From the NCBI RefSeq assembly GCF_017183135.1, contig NZ_JADDXW010000016.1, positions 19,718-83,717 on the forward strand: a stretch of 64,000 nt of DNA, read 5' to 3'. The position numbers and the translations under genes were made by a program. The number at the start of each line of letters is the position of its first letter. Position 1 is the first letter of the stretch. Below, piece after piece: positions 28,808 to 37,153 of the stretch. Source of the stretch: Aurantimonas marina (GTDB taxonomy: Bacteria > Pseudomonadota > Alphaproteobacteria > Rhizobiales > Rhizobiaceae). The notes beneath the pieces were generated by a model. The model ran no database searches. It had not been told where the DNA came from and saw only the letters and a list, made by a program, of their open reading frames with translations.

Positions 28808-29407
28808 ATGGCCAAAGGCATCGTGCTCGCCTCCGGCAGCATCCACCGCAAGGAATTGCTCAAGAACGCCGGCATCGATTTCACGGTCGAAGCCTGCGAA
28901 CTCGACGAACGAGCGATCGAGGCGCCGTTGCTGAAATCAGGGGTCGGACCGGAAGATGTCGCCGCCGTCCTCGCCGAGGCAAAGGCGACGGACGTTTCCG
29001 AGCGCCATCCGGGCGAGATCGTCATCGGCGCCGACCAGACGCTCTCCCTCGACGACGAGGTCTTCTATAAGCCGGCAAACATGGAGGAGGCGCGGCGTAC
29101 GCTTCTGAAGCTCTCTGGCCGCACCCATACGCTGAACAGTGCCGTCGTCCTGGTCGAGGACGGCGTGGTCACCTGGCGGCATGTCGCCACGGCCGCGATC
29201 ACCTTGCGTCCGCTCGATCCGGGCTTTATCGGCCGCTATCTCGCCGCCGCCGGCCAGAAGGCGACGACCAGCGTCGGCGCCTATCAGATCGAGAAGGAAG
29301 GTATTCAGCTGATGGAGAGGATCGAGGGCGACTATTTTACCATCATCGGCCTGCCGCTGCTGCCGCTCTTGAAAGAGCTGCGCGAACGGGGCGAGATCGA
29401 TGGCTGA
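28808..29407 (+). CDS. maf: Maf-family nucleotide pyrophosphatase
   Basis: A Maf/ham1-superfamily house-cleaning nucleoside triphosphate pyrophosphatase, 199 residues. The N-terminal substrate loop [19 protein letters not shown] and the catalytic region [19 protein letters not shown] (with the general-base aspartate) are intact. [21 protein letters not shown] is the third family block. The start at 28808 (GGGGACGGA upstream) is preferred to an in-frame ATG at 28712, which adds a non-family leader. It is the first gene of maf-aroE-coaE-dnaQ reading away from the putative origin. The pyruvate-phosphate-dikinase regulator gene usually found between hemE and maf is absent. Confidence 0.93.
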   Translation: MAKGIVLASGSIHRKELLKNAGIDFTVEACELDERAIEAPLLKSGVGPEDVAAVLAEAKATDVSERHPGEIVIGADQTLSLDDEVFYKPANMEEARRTLLKLSGRTHTLNSAVVLVEDGVVTWRHVATAAITLRPLDPGFIGRYLAAAGQKATTSVGAYQIEKEGIQLMERIEGDYFTIIGLPLLPLLKELRERGEIDG

Positions 29408-30368
29408 ACCCGAGGCGGAGTGGACGCCGAGTCCTTACGTCAGCGGCGCGTCCCGCCCGCGCGGCGAAGGCTCGATCTTCGATCCGCGCGATGTCCAGGC
29501 GACCCCCAACGGCCCAAAAGCCTTTGTCACCGGCTGGCCGGTGTGGCATTCGCGCTCGCCGGTGATCCATCAGAGCTGGCTCGCCGAATTCGGCCTTGCC
29601 GGCTCCTATAGTCGCGTCGGCGTGCCGCCAGAGGAGATCGCCGAATTCCTGAAGAGCCTGCGCAAGAACGGCTTTGTCGGCGGCAATGTGACGATCCCGC
29701 ACAAGCTCGCCGCCTTTGCCGCGGCCTCGCGGCGGGACGCGGCGGCGGAGGCGATCGGCGCGGTGAATACGCTGTGGTTTGAAAAATCCGGCCGGCTGGT
29801 CGGCGGCAATACCGACGCCTATGGGTTCGCGGCCAATCTCGACGAACGGCTGCCGGGCTGGGCCGATGTTGAAACGGCGGTGGTGCTCGGTGCCGGCGGC
29901 GCGGCGCGGGCCGTAGTCTTCGCGCTGTTGAAGCGCGACGTCAAAGCCGTGCGGATCGTCAACCGCACGATCGAGCGGGCCGAGGAACTGGCGGCGCGCT
30001 TCGGGCCCCGTGTCAGCGGCCATGGCGAGGCGGAGCGGGACGCGCAGCTCAGGACCGCCGACCTGCTGGTCAACACCGTGCCGATCCCGGCGCCGGACCC
30101 CGACGACGAGACCCCGGACTGGTTCGCGCCGAAGCTGCCGGATCTGTCGGCGCTGCCGGACCACGCGCTGGTCACCGACATCGTCTATGTGCCGCTGATG
30201 ACGCCGACCCTGCAAGCGGCCGAGCAACGCGGACTGCGCCATGCCGACGGGCTCGGCATGCTGCTGCACCAGGCGGTGCCGGGCTTCGAGCGCTGGTTCG
30301 GCCAGCGCCCGGCGGTCAGCGAGGCACTGCGCGCGAAAATCATCCGCGACATCGAGAGCGGGGTCTGA
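29400..30368 (+). CDS. aroE: Shikimate dehydrogenase
   Basis: NADP-dependent reduction of 3-dehydroshikimate. The shikimate-binding [11 protein letters not shown] and [13 protein letters not shown] (catalytic Lys) motifs, the [24 protein letters not shown] region and the NADP motif [15 protein letters not shown] are all present. The protein is 322 residues because of a roughly 40-residue N-terminal extension before KAFVTGWPV, where most AroE proteins begin. No internal ATG offers a shorter start. The start overlaps the end of maf by 8 bases. It belongs to the conserved origin-proximal rhizobial series. Confidence 0.95.
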   Translation: MAEPEAEWTPSPYVSGASRPRGEGSIFDPRDVQATPNGPKAFVTGWPVWHSRSPVIHQSWLAEFGLAGSYSRVGVPPEEIAEFLKSLRKNGFVGGNVTIPHKLAAFAAASRRDAAAEAIGAVNTLWFEKSGRLVGGNTDAYGFAANLDERLPGWADVETAVVLGAGGAARAVVFALLKRDVKAVRIVNRTIERAEELAARFGPRVSGHGEAERDAQLRTADLLVNTVPIPAPDPDDETPDWFAPKLPDLSALPDHALVTDIVYVPLMTPTLQAAEQRGLRHADGLGMLLHQAVPGFERWFGQRPAVSEALRAKIIRDIESGV

Positions 30369-30402
30369 CGGTGATGCGAGGCCGGCGCGGACAGGGCGAG
30401 CG

Positions 30403-31008
30403 ATGATCGTCCTCGGCCTCACCGGCTCGATCGGCATGGGCAAATCGACCGCCGCCGCCATGTTCGCGGACGAAGGCGTGCCGGTGCATGATGCCGACGC
30501 TGCGGTGCATCGGCTTTATGCCGGCCGCGCCGCACCGCTGATCGAAGCGGCCTTTCCGGGCACGGTGAGCGACGGCATCGTCGACCGCGCGGCGCTGGCG
30601 GCAAGGGTGCTGAACGATCCCGCCGCGCTCAAACGGCTGGAGGCGATCGTGCACCCGCTGGTGCGCGCGGAGGAACAGGCGTTTCTCGACGCCGCGCGAA
30701 ACTCCGGCGCGAAACTCGCGGTGCTCGACATTCCGCTGCTTTACGAGACCGGCGCCGAGACCCGCTGCGACAAGGTCGTGGTGGTCAGCGCGCCGGCCGA
30801 GACACAGCGCGAGCGGGTGCTGCGCCGGCCCGGCATGAGCGAGGAGAAATTTGCAACGATCCTGGCCAAGCAGCTGCCGGACGCGGAAAAACGCGCCCGC
30901 GCCGACATCGTCATCGACACCGGCGGCGGCTTCGACGCCACCCGCGCGGCGGTCGCGGCGGTGGTGGCGGACCTCTGCGGGGGTGAGGACACTTTGCTTT
31001 CAGAATAG
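30403..31008 (+). CDS. coaE: Dephospho-CoA kinase
   Basis: Final step of CoA synthesis, phosphorylating the 3' hydroxyl of dephospho-CoA; 201 residues. The P-loop GSIGMGKST follows directly after MIVLGLT, and the family blocks [15 protein letters not shown] and [11 protein letters not shown] are present. [12 protein letters not shown] is the substrate-binding segment. The start ATG at 30403 is preceded by GGGCGAGCG. The gene is 34 bases after aroE and about 100 bases before dnaQ, in one apparent transcription unit. Note the separate coaA at 40.2 kb, which serves the first CoA-pathway step. Confidence 0.96.
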   Translation: MIVLGLTGSIGMGKSTAAAMFADEGVPVHDADAAVHRLYAGRAAPLIEAAFPGTVSDGIVDRAALAARVLNDPAALKRLEAIVHPLVRAEEQAFLDAARNSGAKLAVLDIPLLYETGAETRCDKVVVVSAPAETQRERVLRRPGMSEEKFATILAKQLPDAEKRARADIVIDTGGGFDATRAAVAAVVADLCGGEDTLLSE

Positions 31009-31111
31009 ACACGAACACCCACATCGCCGGTGGATACCGGCCACCATCTCCACCCCGCCCCTTGCCTCGCCGTCCCGCCTGAACGACAACACCCCCAAAG
31101 CGGGGGCCAGC

Positions 31112-31837
31112 ATGCGGGAAATCGTCTTCGACACCGAAACCACGGGCCTCGACCCGGAGGTCGAGCGGGTGATCGAAATCGGCGGCGTCGAGTTGTGGAA
31201 CCACATTCCGACCGGCAAGAGCTACCACACCTTCGTCCGGCCGGACGGCCGCAAGGTCGATCCCGGCGCCTTCGACGTCCACGGCATTTCCGACGAATTC
31301 CTGGCCGACAAGCCGCTGTTCGAGGAGATTGCCGAGGAATTCCTCGAGTTCTTCGCCGGCGCCCGGCTGATCGCCCACAACGCCGTCTTCGACACGCGGT
31401 TTCTCAACGCCGAGCTGAAGCGCATCGGCCAGCCGCCGATCGAGGCCTCGCGCGTCATCGACACGTTGCCGATGGCGCGGCGCAAGTTCCCGATGGCGCC
31501 CGCGACGCTCGACGCGCTGTGCTCGCGCTTTTCGATCGACACCAGCCGCCGTGACAAGCACGGGGCGCTCTTGGATTCGGAGCTGCTCGCCGAGGTCTAT
31601 ATCGAACTGATCGGCGGGCGGCAGGCGGCGCTGGGACTGGCGGTGGAGACCGATACCGCCGGCGACGGGACGGATGGCGATTTCGGCCGGATCGAGCCGC
31701 GGCCGGTGCCGTTGCCGCCGCGGCTGACGGCGGAAGAGGCCGCAAGCCACCGCGCCTTCGTCGCGACGTTGGGCGAGGAGGCGCTGTGGTGGCGGTTTCT
31801 GGAGCGCCCGCGGGCGGCGGAAACCACCGACGCCTGA
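31112..31837 (+). CDS. dnaQ: DNA polymerase III epsilon subunit (proofreading exonuclease)
   Basis: A DEDDh 3'-5' exonuclease of the replicative polymerase, 241 residues. Exo I FDTETTGLD (Asp and Glu at residues 6-8), Exo II AHNAVFDTRFLNAE and the Exo III-epsilon region HGALLDSELLAEVY (His and Asp) are visible. The Pro-rich segment after about residue 185 leads to the C-terminal polymerase-binding tail. I start at the ATG 31112; a longer in-frame reading starts inside coaE. It ends the maf-aroE-coaE-dnaQ run, convergent with secB across a strong terminator. Confidence 0.95.
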   Translation: MREIVFDTETTGLDPEVERVIEIGGVELWNHIPTGKSYHTFVRPDGRKVDPGAFDVHGISDEFLADKPLFEEIAEEFLEFFAGARLIAHNAVFDTRFLNAELKRIGQPPIEASRVIDTLPMARRKFPMAPATLDALCSRFSIDTSRRDKHGALLDSELLAEVYIELIGGRQAALGLAVETDTAGDGTDGDFGRIEPRPVPLPPRLTAEEAASHRAFVATLGEEALWWRFLERPRAAETTDA

Positions 31838-31865
31838 TCGCGCCGGCTCAAGGTGCTGCTCACCG

Positions 31866-31901
31866 AAACGCCGGCGGCATCGCGTGATGCCGCCGGCGTT
31901 T
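31866..31901. terminator. Bidirectional terminator between dnaQ and secB
   Basis: A perfect 16-base-pair inverted repeat, AAACGCCGGCGGCATC and its complement, with the tetraloop GCGT. It has A/T ends suitable for both strands and serves convergent dnaQ (+) and secB (-). Confidence 0.88.
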
Positions 31902-31931
31902 GTCATTCAAGTCTGATGGCAGGCGTCCGCC

Positions 31932-32456
31932 TCAGCCGGTCTGGACCTTCTGGCGGGCGCGCTCCTCGGCCATGCGCTGCTGGAACAGTTGCGAGAAGTC
32001 GATCGGGTCGATCATCAGCGGCGGAAAGCCGCCATTGCGGGTCACATCGGCCATCACCTGGCGGGCGAAGGGGAACAACAGCCGTGGGCATTCGATGAAC
32101 AGCACCGGCAGAATGTGCTCCTGCGGAAAATTCTGCAGCTTGAAGACGCCGCCATATTCGAGCTCCACGTTGAACATCAGGTCGGCGCCCTCGCCGGCCT
32201 TGGCGTTCAGCGTCAGCCGCACGTCGTAGTCGCCGTCGGAGCCCTCGATCGGATTGGCGCCGACATTGACCCCGATATTGATACCCGGCGCCTTGGTCTG
32301 GCCGCGCAACACGCCCGGGGCGTTCGGGCTCTCGAAGGAGAGATCGCGGATATACTGGGTGAGGATGTTGATGCTGGGCGGCGTGGCGGTCGTCGCTGCG
32401 CCGTCGCCGGTGGCGGCACCATTGCCGTTGGTCTTCTGGTCGTTGGTCTCGGACAT
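31932..32456 (-). CDS. secB: Protein-export chaperone SecB
   Basis: A tetrameric export chaperone that holds precursors unfolded for SecA, 174 residues. The core begins [21 protein letters not shown], and the block [19 protein letters not shown] is characteristic. [18 protein letters not shown] and [18 protein letters not shown] complete the fold. An N-terminal polar tail rich in Asn, Gly, Ala and Thr is typical of alphaproteobacterial SecB. I start at MSETNDQ (32456), with GGGAG upstream; the in-frame extension to 32528 is not conserved. Convergent with dnaQ. Confidence 0.96.
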   Translation of the reverse strand: MSETNDQKTNGNGAATGDGAATTATPPSINILTQYIRDLSFESPNAPGVLRGQTKAPGINIGVNVGANPIEGSDGDYDVRLTLNAKAGEGADLMFNVELEYGGVFKLQNFPQEHILPVLFIECPRLLFPFARQVMADVTRNGGFPPLMIDPIDFSQLFQQRMAEERARQKVQTG

Positions 32457-32685
32457 GTTGGCTCCCGTCTTGATGCTGGTCCCGGCCTGGATCACCGCCA
32501 AAGCGGGCGCCGCGTCGGGCTCGGTCATGTTGGCGCGGGATGCGGGCGAAACCGGTTTCCGCTCGACCTCACCCCGCTTTTGCGGCCCCGGTACTGGCCC
32601 GGAGCGGCACGAAAATGGTGGGCGCGAGCGCTATCACGCGGTCAAGGCGAGGACAAGACGAAGGCGATCCCGCGTCGCGCCCGGC

Positions 32686-33228
32686 TCAGTGCAGGATGCG
32701 GCCTTGCGGCGTGTCGTCACCCTCGCGCTTGTCGTTCCAGGGCGAGGAGGGATCGGGCCGGCGCTCGAACTCCTCGCCGCTGAGATCGACCACGTCCGGC
32801 CCGCCGCCAGCCCGCGGATCGGGTTGGGGGCCGCGGGTGCCGGGATTCCACGTTCCGGACCCCTGCGCCACGACGATGACGCGGCTTTTCATGAAATTCC
32901 AGATGCCGTCGCGGATTTTCGGCACGAACAGGAGAAATCCGAGCGTGTCCGTGACGAGGCCGGGGGTCAAAAGCAAAACGCCGGCGATCGCGATCATCAC
33001 GCCATGCACCAACTCGCGGCCCGGCATGCGTCCGGCGCGGATGTCGGCCTGGATGCGTGCCAGGGTGGACAGGCCCTGCTGCTTCAGCAAAAGCGTGCCG
33101 ATGATGGCGGTCAACAAGACGAGGCCGAGCGTTGGCCACAGGCCGATCGCGTTGCCGACCAGGATAAACACGGCGATCTCGAGGATCGGTATTACCAGCA
33201 GCAGAAAGGGAATTAGGGCGAAGGGCAT
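32686..33228 (-). CDS. fxsA: FxsA family membrane protein
   Basis: A membrane protein of 180 residues in the FxsA family, named for suppression of F exclusion of phage T7 in E. coli. The start MPFALIPFLLLVIPILEIAV carries the first membrane helix with the family Pro/Glu pair. It is followed by a second helix near residues 28-48 (LWPTLGLVLLTAIIGT) and the block KQQGLSTLARIQADIRAGRMP. A third hydrophobic region is near residues 75-100 (MIAIAGVLLLTPGLVTD), and a long polar cytoplasmic tail follows. The role is unproven. Divergent from the tim44-like gene, as in other rhizobia. Confidence 0.93.
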   Translation of the reverse strand: MPFALIPFLLLVIPILEIAVFILVGNAIGLWPTLGLVLLTAIIGTLLLKQQGLSTLARIQADIRAGRMPGRELVHGVMIAIAGVLLLTPGLVTDTLGFLLFVPKIRDGIWNFMKSRVIVVAQGSGTWNPGTRGPQPDPRAGGGPDVVDLSGEEFERRPDPSSPWNDKREGDDTPQGRILH

Positions 33229-33346
33229 GGTTTGGTCACTCCTTTGACGGCATAATGCCCCTCAAGCGCATTTCGGGCACCATCGCATCGCAAGATGAGA
33301 TAGGAAGTCCGGGAACGAATTTGAATGCATCGCCTGCCGTCTCTAT

Positions 33347-34099
33347 ATGGGAGCGGATGGCATGGGCGACGGCGAGGCGACGGCACCAATGAGTTTCGGG
33401 ACGATCTTTTTCATAGTACTTGCGGCGATCGTCCTGTTTCAGCTGCGCAGTGTGCTCGGGCGGCGTACCGGCAGCGAGCGTCCGCCCTTCGACCCCTATT
33501 CCCGTCAGGAACGGCGGCCGGAGGAAACCGCACCGAACGACAACGTCGTCACACTGCCGCATCGCAGGCTGCCCGGCGGCAGCGATGCCGCCGCGCCTGA
33601 GACCACCTATGAGGCCATCGACAAGCTGGCCGCGCCCGGCACGCCTCTGAATACGGAGCTGCGCCGTATCCGCGATGCTGACCCGAATTTCGAGCCGAGG
33701 GAATTCCTCGAGGGCGCCAAGCTCGCTTATGAGATGATCGTCACCGCCTTTGCCGATAGCGACCGCAAGGTCTTGAAGAACCTGTTGTCGAACGAGGTCT
33801 ATCAGGGCTTCGAGCAGGCGATCACCGACCGTGAACAGCGCGGCGAGCGCATGCAGTCCTCCTTTGTCGGCATCGACGACGCGATCATCGTCTCGGCCGA
33901 GCAAAAGGACCGCGAGGCTTTGGTCACGGTGCGCATCGTCGCGCAGTTGATTTCCGCCGTGCTGAAGCCGGATGGTGAGATCGTCGACGGCGATCCCGAA
34001 GCCGTTGTCGAGGTCAAGGACGTCTGGACCTTCTCGCGCGATACCCGCTCGCGCGATCCGAACTGGAAGCTGGCCGGGACCGAATCCGAAGAAGACTGA
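33347..34099 (+). CDS. Tim44/TimA-domain membrane-anchored protein
   Basis: A 250-residue protein with one N-terminal membrane anchor (SFGTIFFIVLAAIVLFQL) and a C-terminal Tim44-like lipid-binding domain. The domain begins FEPREFLEGAKLAYEMIVTA and contains LLSNEVYQGFEQAI. Bacterial TimA homologues are related to the mitochondrial import motor component Tim44; their function in bacteria is largely unknown. The conserved anchor begins at the internal ATG near 33389, so the start could lie at 33347, 33362 or 33389. It is followed 21 bases later by mltA, the common rhizobial pairing, and is divergent from fxsA. Confidence 0.9.
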   Translation: MGADGMGDGEATAPMSFGTIFFIVLAAIVLFQLRSVLGRRTGSERPPFDPYSRQERRPEETAPNDNVVTLPHRRLPGGSDAAAPETTYEAIDKLAAPGTPLNTELRRIRDADPNFEPREFLEGAKLAYEMIVTAFADSDRKVLKNLLSNEVYQGFEQAITDREQRGERMQSSFVGIDDAIIVSAEQKDREALVTVRIVAQLISAVLKPDGEIVDGDPEAVVEVKDVWTFSRDTRSRDPNWKLAGTESEED

Positions 34100-34120
34100 A
34101 CCGGATCGGCGAGTCGTTCG

Positions 34121-35227
34121 ATGACCCGTTTCGTGCGCCGCAGCTTTGCCGAACTGCCGGGCTGGGCCGGAGCCGATCACGCCCTGGCCTTTGCCGCGTT
34201 TCGCGGCAGCGCTACCCGGATCGTCGAGGACCAGGTGGCTGCGGGAAAGCTGGACATTGCGCCAGGTGCCTTTCGCATCGCGGCCGAGGCGGCGTTGGCG
34301 GCCGAAGAGCTGGACAAGGCCGCCGGACGGTCCTTCTTCGAGACGCATTTTGTGCCGCTGCGCATCGTGCCGGACGGCGCCGGGACCGAGGCATCGGGCT
34401 TCGTCACTGGCTATTACGAGCCGGTCGTCGCCGCTTCGCCGGTGCGCACAGGCAAATTCCGGTTCCCGCTCTACGCGCCACCGCCGGATCTGGTGAAGAT
34501 CGACGACGTGTCGCGCCCCCCGGGGCTTGACCCATATTTCCGCTTCGCGCGCCGCGCTCCCTGCGGGCTGCTCGAGGAATATCCCGACCGCGCGGCGATC
34601 GAAGCCGGGGCGCTGGCCGGACAGGGTCTGGAAATCGCCTGGCTCGATGATCCGGTGGAGGCGTTCTTCATCCACATTCAGGGATCGGCTCGGCTGCGTC
34701 TGTCGGACGGACGCGAGATCCGTGTCGGCTATGCCGCCAAGACCGGCCATCCGTTCACCGCGATCGGCCGTCGCCTGGTCGATGAGGGCGAACTGACGCT
34801 GGCTGAAGCCGACATGGACGGCATCAGGGGATGGCTGACGGCACATCCCGAGCGGCGGCAGGCGCTGTTCAACCGCAACCGCTCCTTCATCTTCTTTCGG
34901 GAAATGCCGGTGGATGACCCGGCAAAGGGCCCGATCAGCGCGGCGAAGGTGCCGCTCACGGCGCTGGCCTCGATCGCGGTCGACCGGGAACTCGCGACCT
35001 TCTGCGTGCCCTATTTCATCGACGCGCCGCAGCTTGTCGTGGCGGGTGAGCGGTTCCGCCGCCTGATGATCGCGCAGGATACCGGCTCGGCCATTCTCGG
35101 ACCCGCCCGCGCCGACATCTTCGTCGGATCGGGACCGGAGGCGGGAAGGATCGCCGGGCGGATTCGCCATGCAGCGGATTTTTCCGTCCTGGTGCCGGCG
35201 GGGCTCGCCGAGAGTCTCGTCCGATGA
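34121..35227 (+). CDS. mltA: MltA-family murein transglycosylase
   Basis: A membrane-bound lytic transglycosylase A family enzyme that cleaves peptidoglycan glycan chains with 1,6-anhydro product formation, 368 residues. The MltA domain shows GFVTGYYEPVV, LPSFF-like FFIHIQGSARLRLSDGREI and VGYAAKTGHPFTAIGR. The C-terminal 3D region AQDTGSAILGPARADIFVGSG carries the catalytic aspartate. No signal peptide or lipobox is visible at the N-terminus, which starts MTRFVRRSFAELPG; this is unusual for a periplasmic enzyme. The TGA overlaps the smr ATG. Confidence 0.93.
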   Translation: MTRFVRRSFAELPGWAGADHALAFAAFRGSATRIVEDQVAAGKLDIAPGAFRIAAEAALAAEELDKAAGRSFFETHFVPLRIVPDGAGTEASGFVTGYYEPVVAASPVRTGKFRFPLYAPPPDLVKIDDVSRPPGLDPYFRFARRAPCGLLEEYPDRAAIEAGALAGQGLEIAWLDDPVEAFFIHIQGSARLRLSDGREIRVGYAAKTGHPFTAIGRRLVDEGELTLAEADMDGIRGWLTAHPERRQALFNRNRSFIFFREMPVDDPAKGPISAAKVPLTALASIAVDRELATFCVPYFIDAPQLVVAGERFRRLMIAQDTGSAILGPARADIFVGSGPEAGRIAGRIRHAADFSVLVPAGLAESLVR

Positions 35228-35778
35228 GGCGGGGGCGGCGGCTCAGCGGCGAGGATGCCCGCCTGTGGGCGAGCGTCGCGCGCACCGCCATGCCACTGAA
35301 GGGCAAGGTGCATCCCCAAATGCCGGAGGAACCGCCGGATCGGCTCTCCGAAGCCTTTTCCGCGACGCGCGGTCAGAGCGAGGATGCTGGCTCGGCCGAC
35401 CGGCAGGTGCCAGAGCGCCCGGGCCGGCGCCTGACCCAGCATCCCATTGAAAAACCGACGCGGCGCAAGATCGCCAAGGGGCGGCTCGGCATCGAGGCGC
35501 GCATCGACCTGCATGAAATGACCCAGGGCGGCGCCCATGACGCGCTGATCGGCTTTCTGCGCCAGGCGCAGGCGATGGGCCTGCGCCATGTGCTCGTCAT
35601 TACCGGCCGGGGTGCGCGACCCGGTTCGGCCTTCGGCTCGCGCGGGGTCTTGCGCCGGGTGGTGCCGCTGTGGTTCGCAGGGCCGGAATTCCGGCCGCTG
35701 GTGTCCGGCTTCGACAGCGCCGAGCGTCATCACGGCGGCGACGGCGCGCTCTATGTCCGAGTGAGGCGCTTCTCATGA
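35224..35778 (+). CDS. Smr-domain protein
   Basis: A 184-residue protein with a C-terminal Smr (small MutS-related) domain, from about residue 90: RIDLHEMTQGGAHDALIGFL, then HVLVITGRGA and the final HHGGDGALYVRVRR. The domain's DLHG-type motif is DLHEM here, and the end block is the expected H-G-G-x-G-A-x-Y-V. Smr domains are nucleases acting on RNA or DNA. The basic N-terminal half (RRGRRLSGEDARLWASVART) is typical of rhizobial homologues. It overlaps mltA by 4 bases and the next gene by ATGA, so all three are translationally coupled. Confidence 0.93.
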   Translation: MRRGRRLSGEDARLWASVARTAMPLKGKVHPQMPEEPPDRLSEAFSATRGQSEDAGSADRQVPERPGRRLTQHPIEKPTRRKIAKGRLGIEARIDLHEMTQGGAHDALIGFLRQAQAMGLRHVLVITGRGARPGSAFGSRGVLRRVVPLWFAGPEFRPLVSGFDSAERHHGGDGALYVRVRRFS

Positions 35779-36173
35779 CCCCACTCGGCGAGAAGATCCG
35801 CGTCATGCGCAAGGAGCGCGGCGTGTCCCAGGGCGAAATGGCCGCCGCGCTCGGGATTTCGAGCGCCTATCTCTCGGCGCTCGAACACGGCCGGCGCGGA
35901 CGCCCGACCTGGGAACTCCTGCAGCGCATCATCGGCTATCTCAATGTGATCTGGGATGAGGCGGAGGAGCTGGAGCGGTTGGCCGAACTCTCGCATCCGA
36001 AGGTCACGGTCGAAACCGCCGGACTGAGCCCGGATGCGACGGCGCTGGCCAACCGGCTTGCCGAGACCATCGCGATCCTTCCCGCCGACGACGTCAAGCG
36101 TCTGCTCGCCGCGCTGGAGACAGCGGCGACGCGGGCCGAGGCGGCGCTGAAGGAAAAGCGGCGACGACGGTAG
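35775..36173 (+). CDS. XRE-type helix-turn-helix regulator
   Basis: A 132-residue DNA-binding protein. The HTH_3/XRE domain occupies about residues 3-65 (KIRVMRKERGVSQGEMAAAL, then GISSAYLSALEHGRRGRPTW), with recognition-helix SAYLSALE. The C-terminal part (LAETIAILPADDVKRLLAAL) looks like a helical oligomerisation segment and ends in a basic tail EKRRRR. It is the last gene of the tim44-mltA-smr-HTH unit and overlaps smr as ATGA. The target is not known; the neighbourhood suggests a chromosomal housekeeping regulator rather than a phage repressor. Confidence 0.9.
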   Translation: MTPLGEKIRVMRKERGVSQGEMAAALGISSAYLSALEHGRRGRPTWELLQRIIGYLNVIWDEAEELERLAELSHPKVTVETAGLSPDATALANRLAETIAILPADDVKRLLAALETAATRAEAALKEKRRRR

Positions 36174-36211
36174 CTGCGGGTTGCAAGGGGGCAGCCGCGG
36201 CCTCCGGCGGT

Positions 36212-36227
36212 CGATTCACGTGAAACG
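36212..36227. promoter_or_regulatory. parS: parS-like site, degenerate
   Basis: CGATTCACGTGAAACG matches 13 of 16 consensus positions with intact TTCACGTGAAAC core. It lies 20 bases upstream of a CtrA-type box and about 107 bases before the amidotransferase start. Confidence 0.45.
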
Positions 36228-36247
36228 GACGGGCTCAGGGCGAATTC

Positions 36248-36262
36248 TTAAGCATCCGTTAA
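36248..36262. promoter_or_regulatory. CtrA-type binding site upstream of the amidotransferase
   Basis: TTAAGCATCCGTTAA is an exact TTAA-N7-TTAA match, about 70 bases before the preferred start codon. It is the second such site in the window and sits beside a parS-like element. Confidence 0.5.
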
Positions 36263-36333
36263 CCATGACCCACGAAACTGGTCCGTCCGGCGACGACACG
36301 GTCGTGGCCAACCCTCTCGCGGTGTCACGCCCG

Positions 36334-37128
36334 ATGTGCCGACTTCTTGCCTATGCCGGCCCGCCCATCTTTCTCGATCGGCTGCTGGTCGAACCGCGCG
36401 CCTCGCTGATCTCCCAGTCGCTGGCGGCACGCGAAGCCAAGACGATCGTCAATGGCGACGGCTGCGGTATCGGTTGGTATGGAGAGCGCCCCGAGGCCGG
36501 CGTCTATCGCGGCATATCGCCGGCCTGGTCGGACGCCAATCTCGTTTCGCTCTGTCGCCAGATCCGCTCACCGCTGTTCCTGGCGCATGTCCGTTCGGCG
36601 ACCTACGGCGAGGTCTCCACCGCCAACTGCCATCCTTTCGCCGACGGCCGGCATCTGTTCATGCACAACGGCCAGATCGGCGGCTATGAGCGGCTGCGCC
36701 GGGGCATCGACGCCCTCATCCCGGACGCGCTCTATCCCAGACGGCGAGGCACCAGCGATTCGGAGGCAATCTTCCTGGCGGCACTGGGATGTGGACTGGA
36801 CGACGATCCGGTCGCCGCCATCGCGGCGACCCTCTCCACGATCGCGACGACGGTTCGCGCGACCGGGGAAACCGCGCCGCTCCGCTTCGCCGCCGTCCAC
36901 AGCGACGGCGAGACCTTTTGGGCCTATCGCTGGGCCAATGACGGCCTGCCGCCGTCCCTGTACTGGCGCCGCGAGGGTGACGGGATCGTCGTCGCGTCGG
37001 AGCCCTGCGACGCGGACACCGGAAACTGGACGATCGTGCCGCCGGCCTCGGTGCTGGTCGCACGGCGCGACGGTGCCCCGCGGATCGTCCCGTTCGAGCT
37101 TGCCGTAGCGGCACGCGCTGCTGCGTGA
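36334..37128 (+). CDS. Class II glutamine amidotransferase (EgtC/YafJ-like)
   Basis: An Ntn-type glutaminase of 264 residues. The protein begins MCRLLAYAGPP, placing the catalytic cysteine at position 2 as required after methionine removal. That is why I choose the start at 36334 and not the in-frame ATG at 36181 or 36265. Other family blocks are VNGDGCGIGWYG, HVRSATYGEVSTANCHPF and FMHNGQIGGYERLRRG, with the glutamine-binding residues. It is unlinked to an obvious partner gene, so the acceptor substrate is unknown; EgtC-like gamma-glutamyl hydrolase is one possibility. Convergent with hslU. Confidence 0.9.
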   Translation: MCRLLAYAGPPIFLDRLLVEPRASLISQSLAAREAKTIVNGDGCGIGWYGERPEAGVYRGISPAWSDANLVSLCRQIRSPLFLAHVRSATYGEVSTANCHPFADGRHLFMHNGQIGGYERLRRGIDALIPDALYPRRRGTSDSEAIFLAALGCGLDDDPVAAIAATLSTIATTVRATGETAPLRFAAVHSDGETFWAYRWANDGLPPSLYWRREGDGIVVASEPCDADTGNWTIVPPASVLVARRDGAPRIVPFELAVAARAAA

Positions 37129-37153
37129 GACCGCCGGCCGCCGGGTCGCTGCT

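Noticed and set aside
33236..35170. A 644-codon open frame opposite tim44/mltA
   Set aside because: Covers two real genes on the other strand with no recognisable domain.
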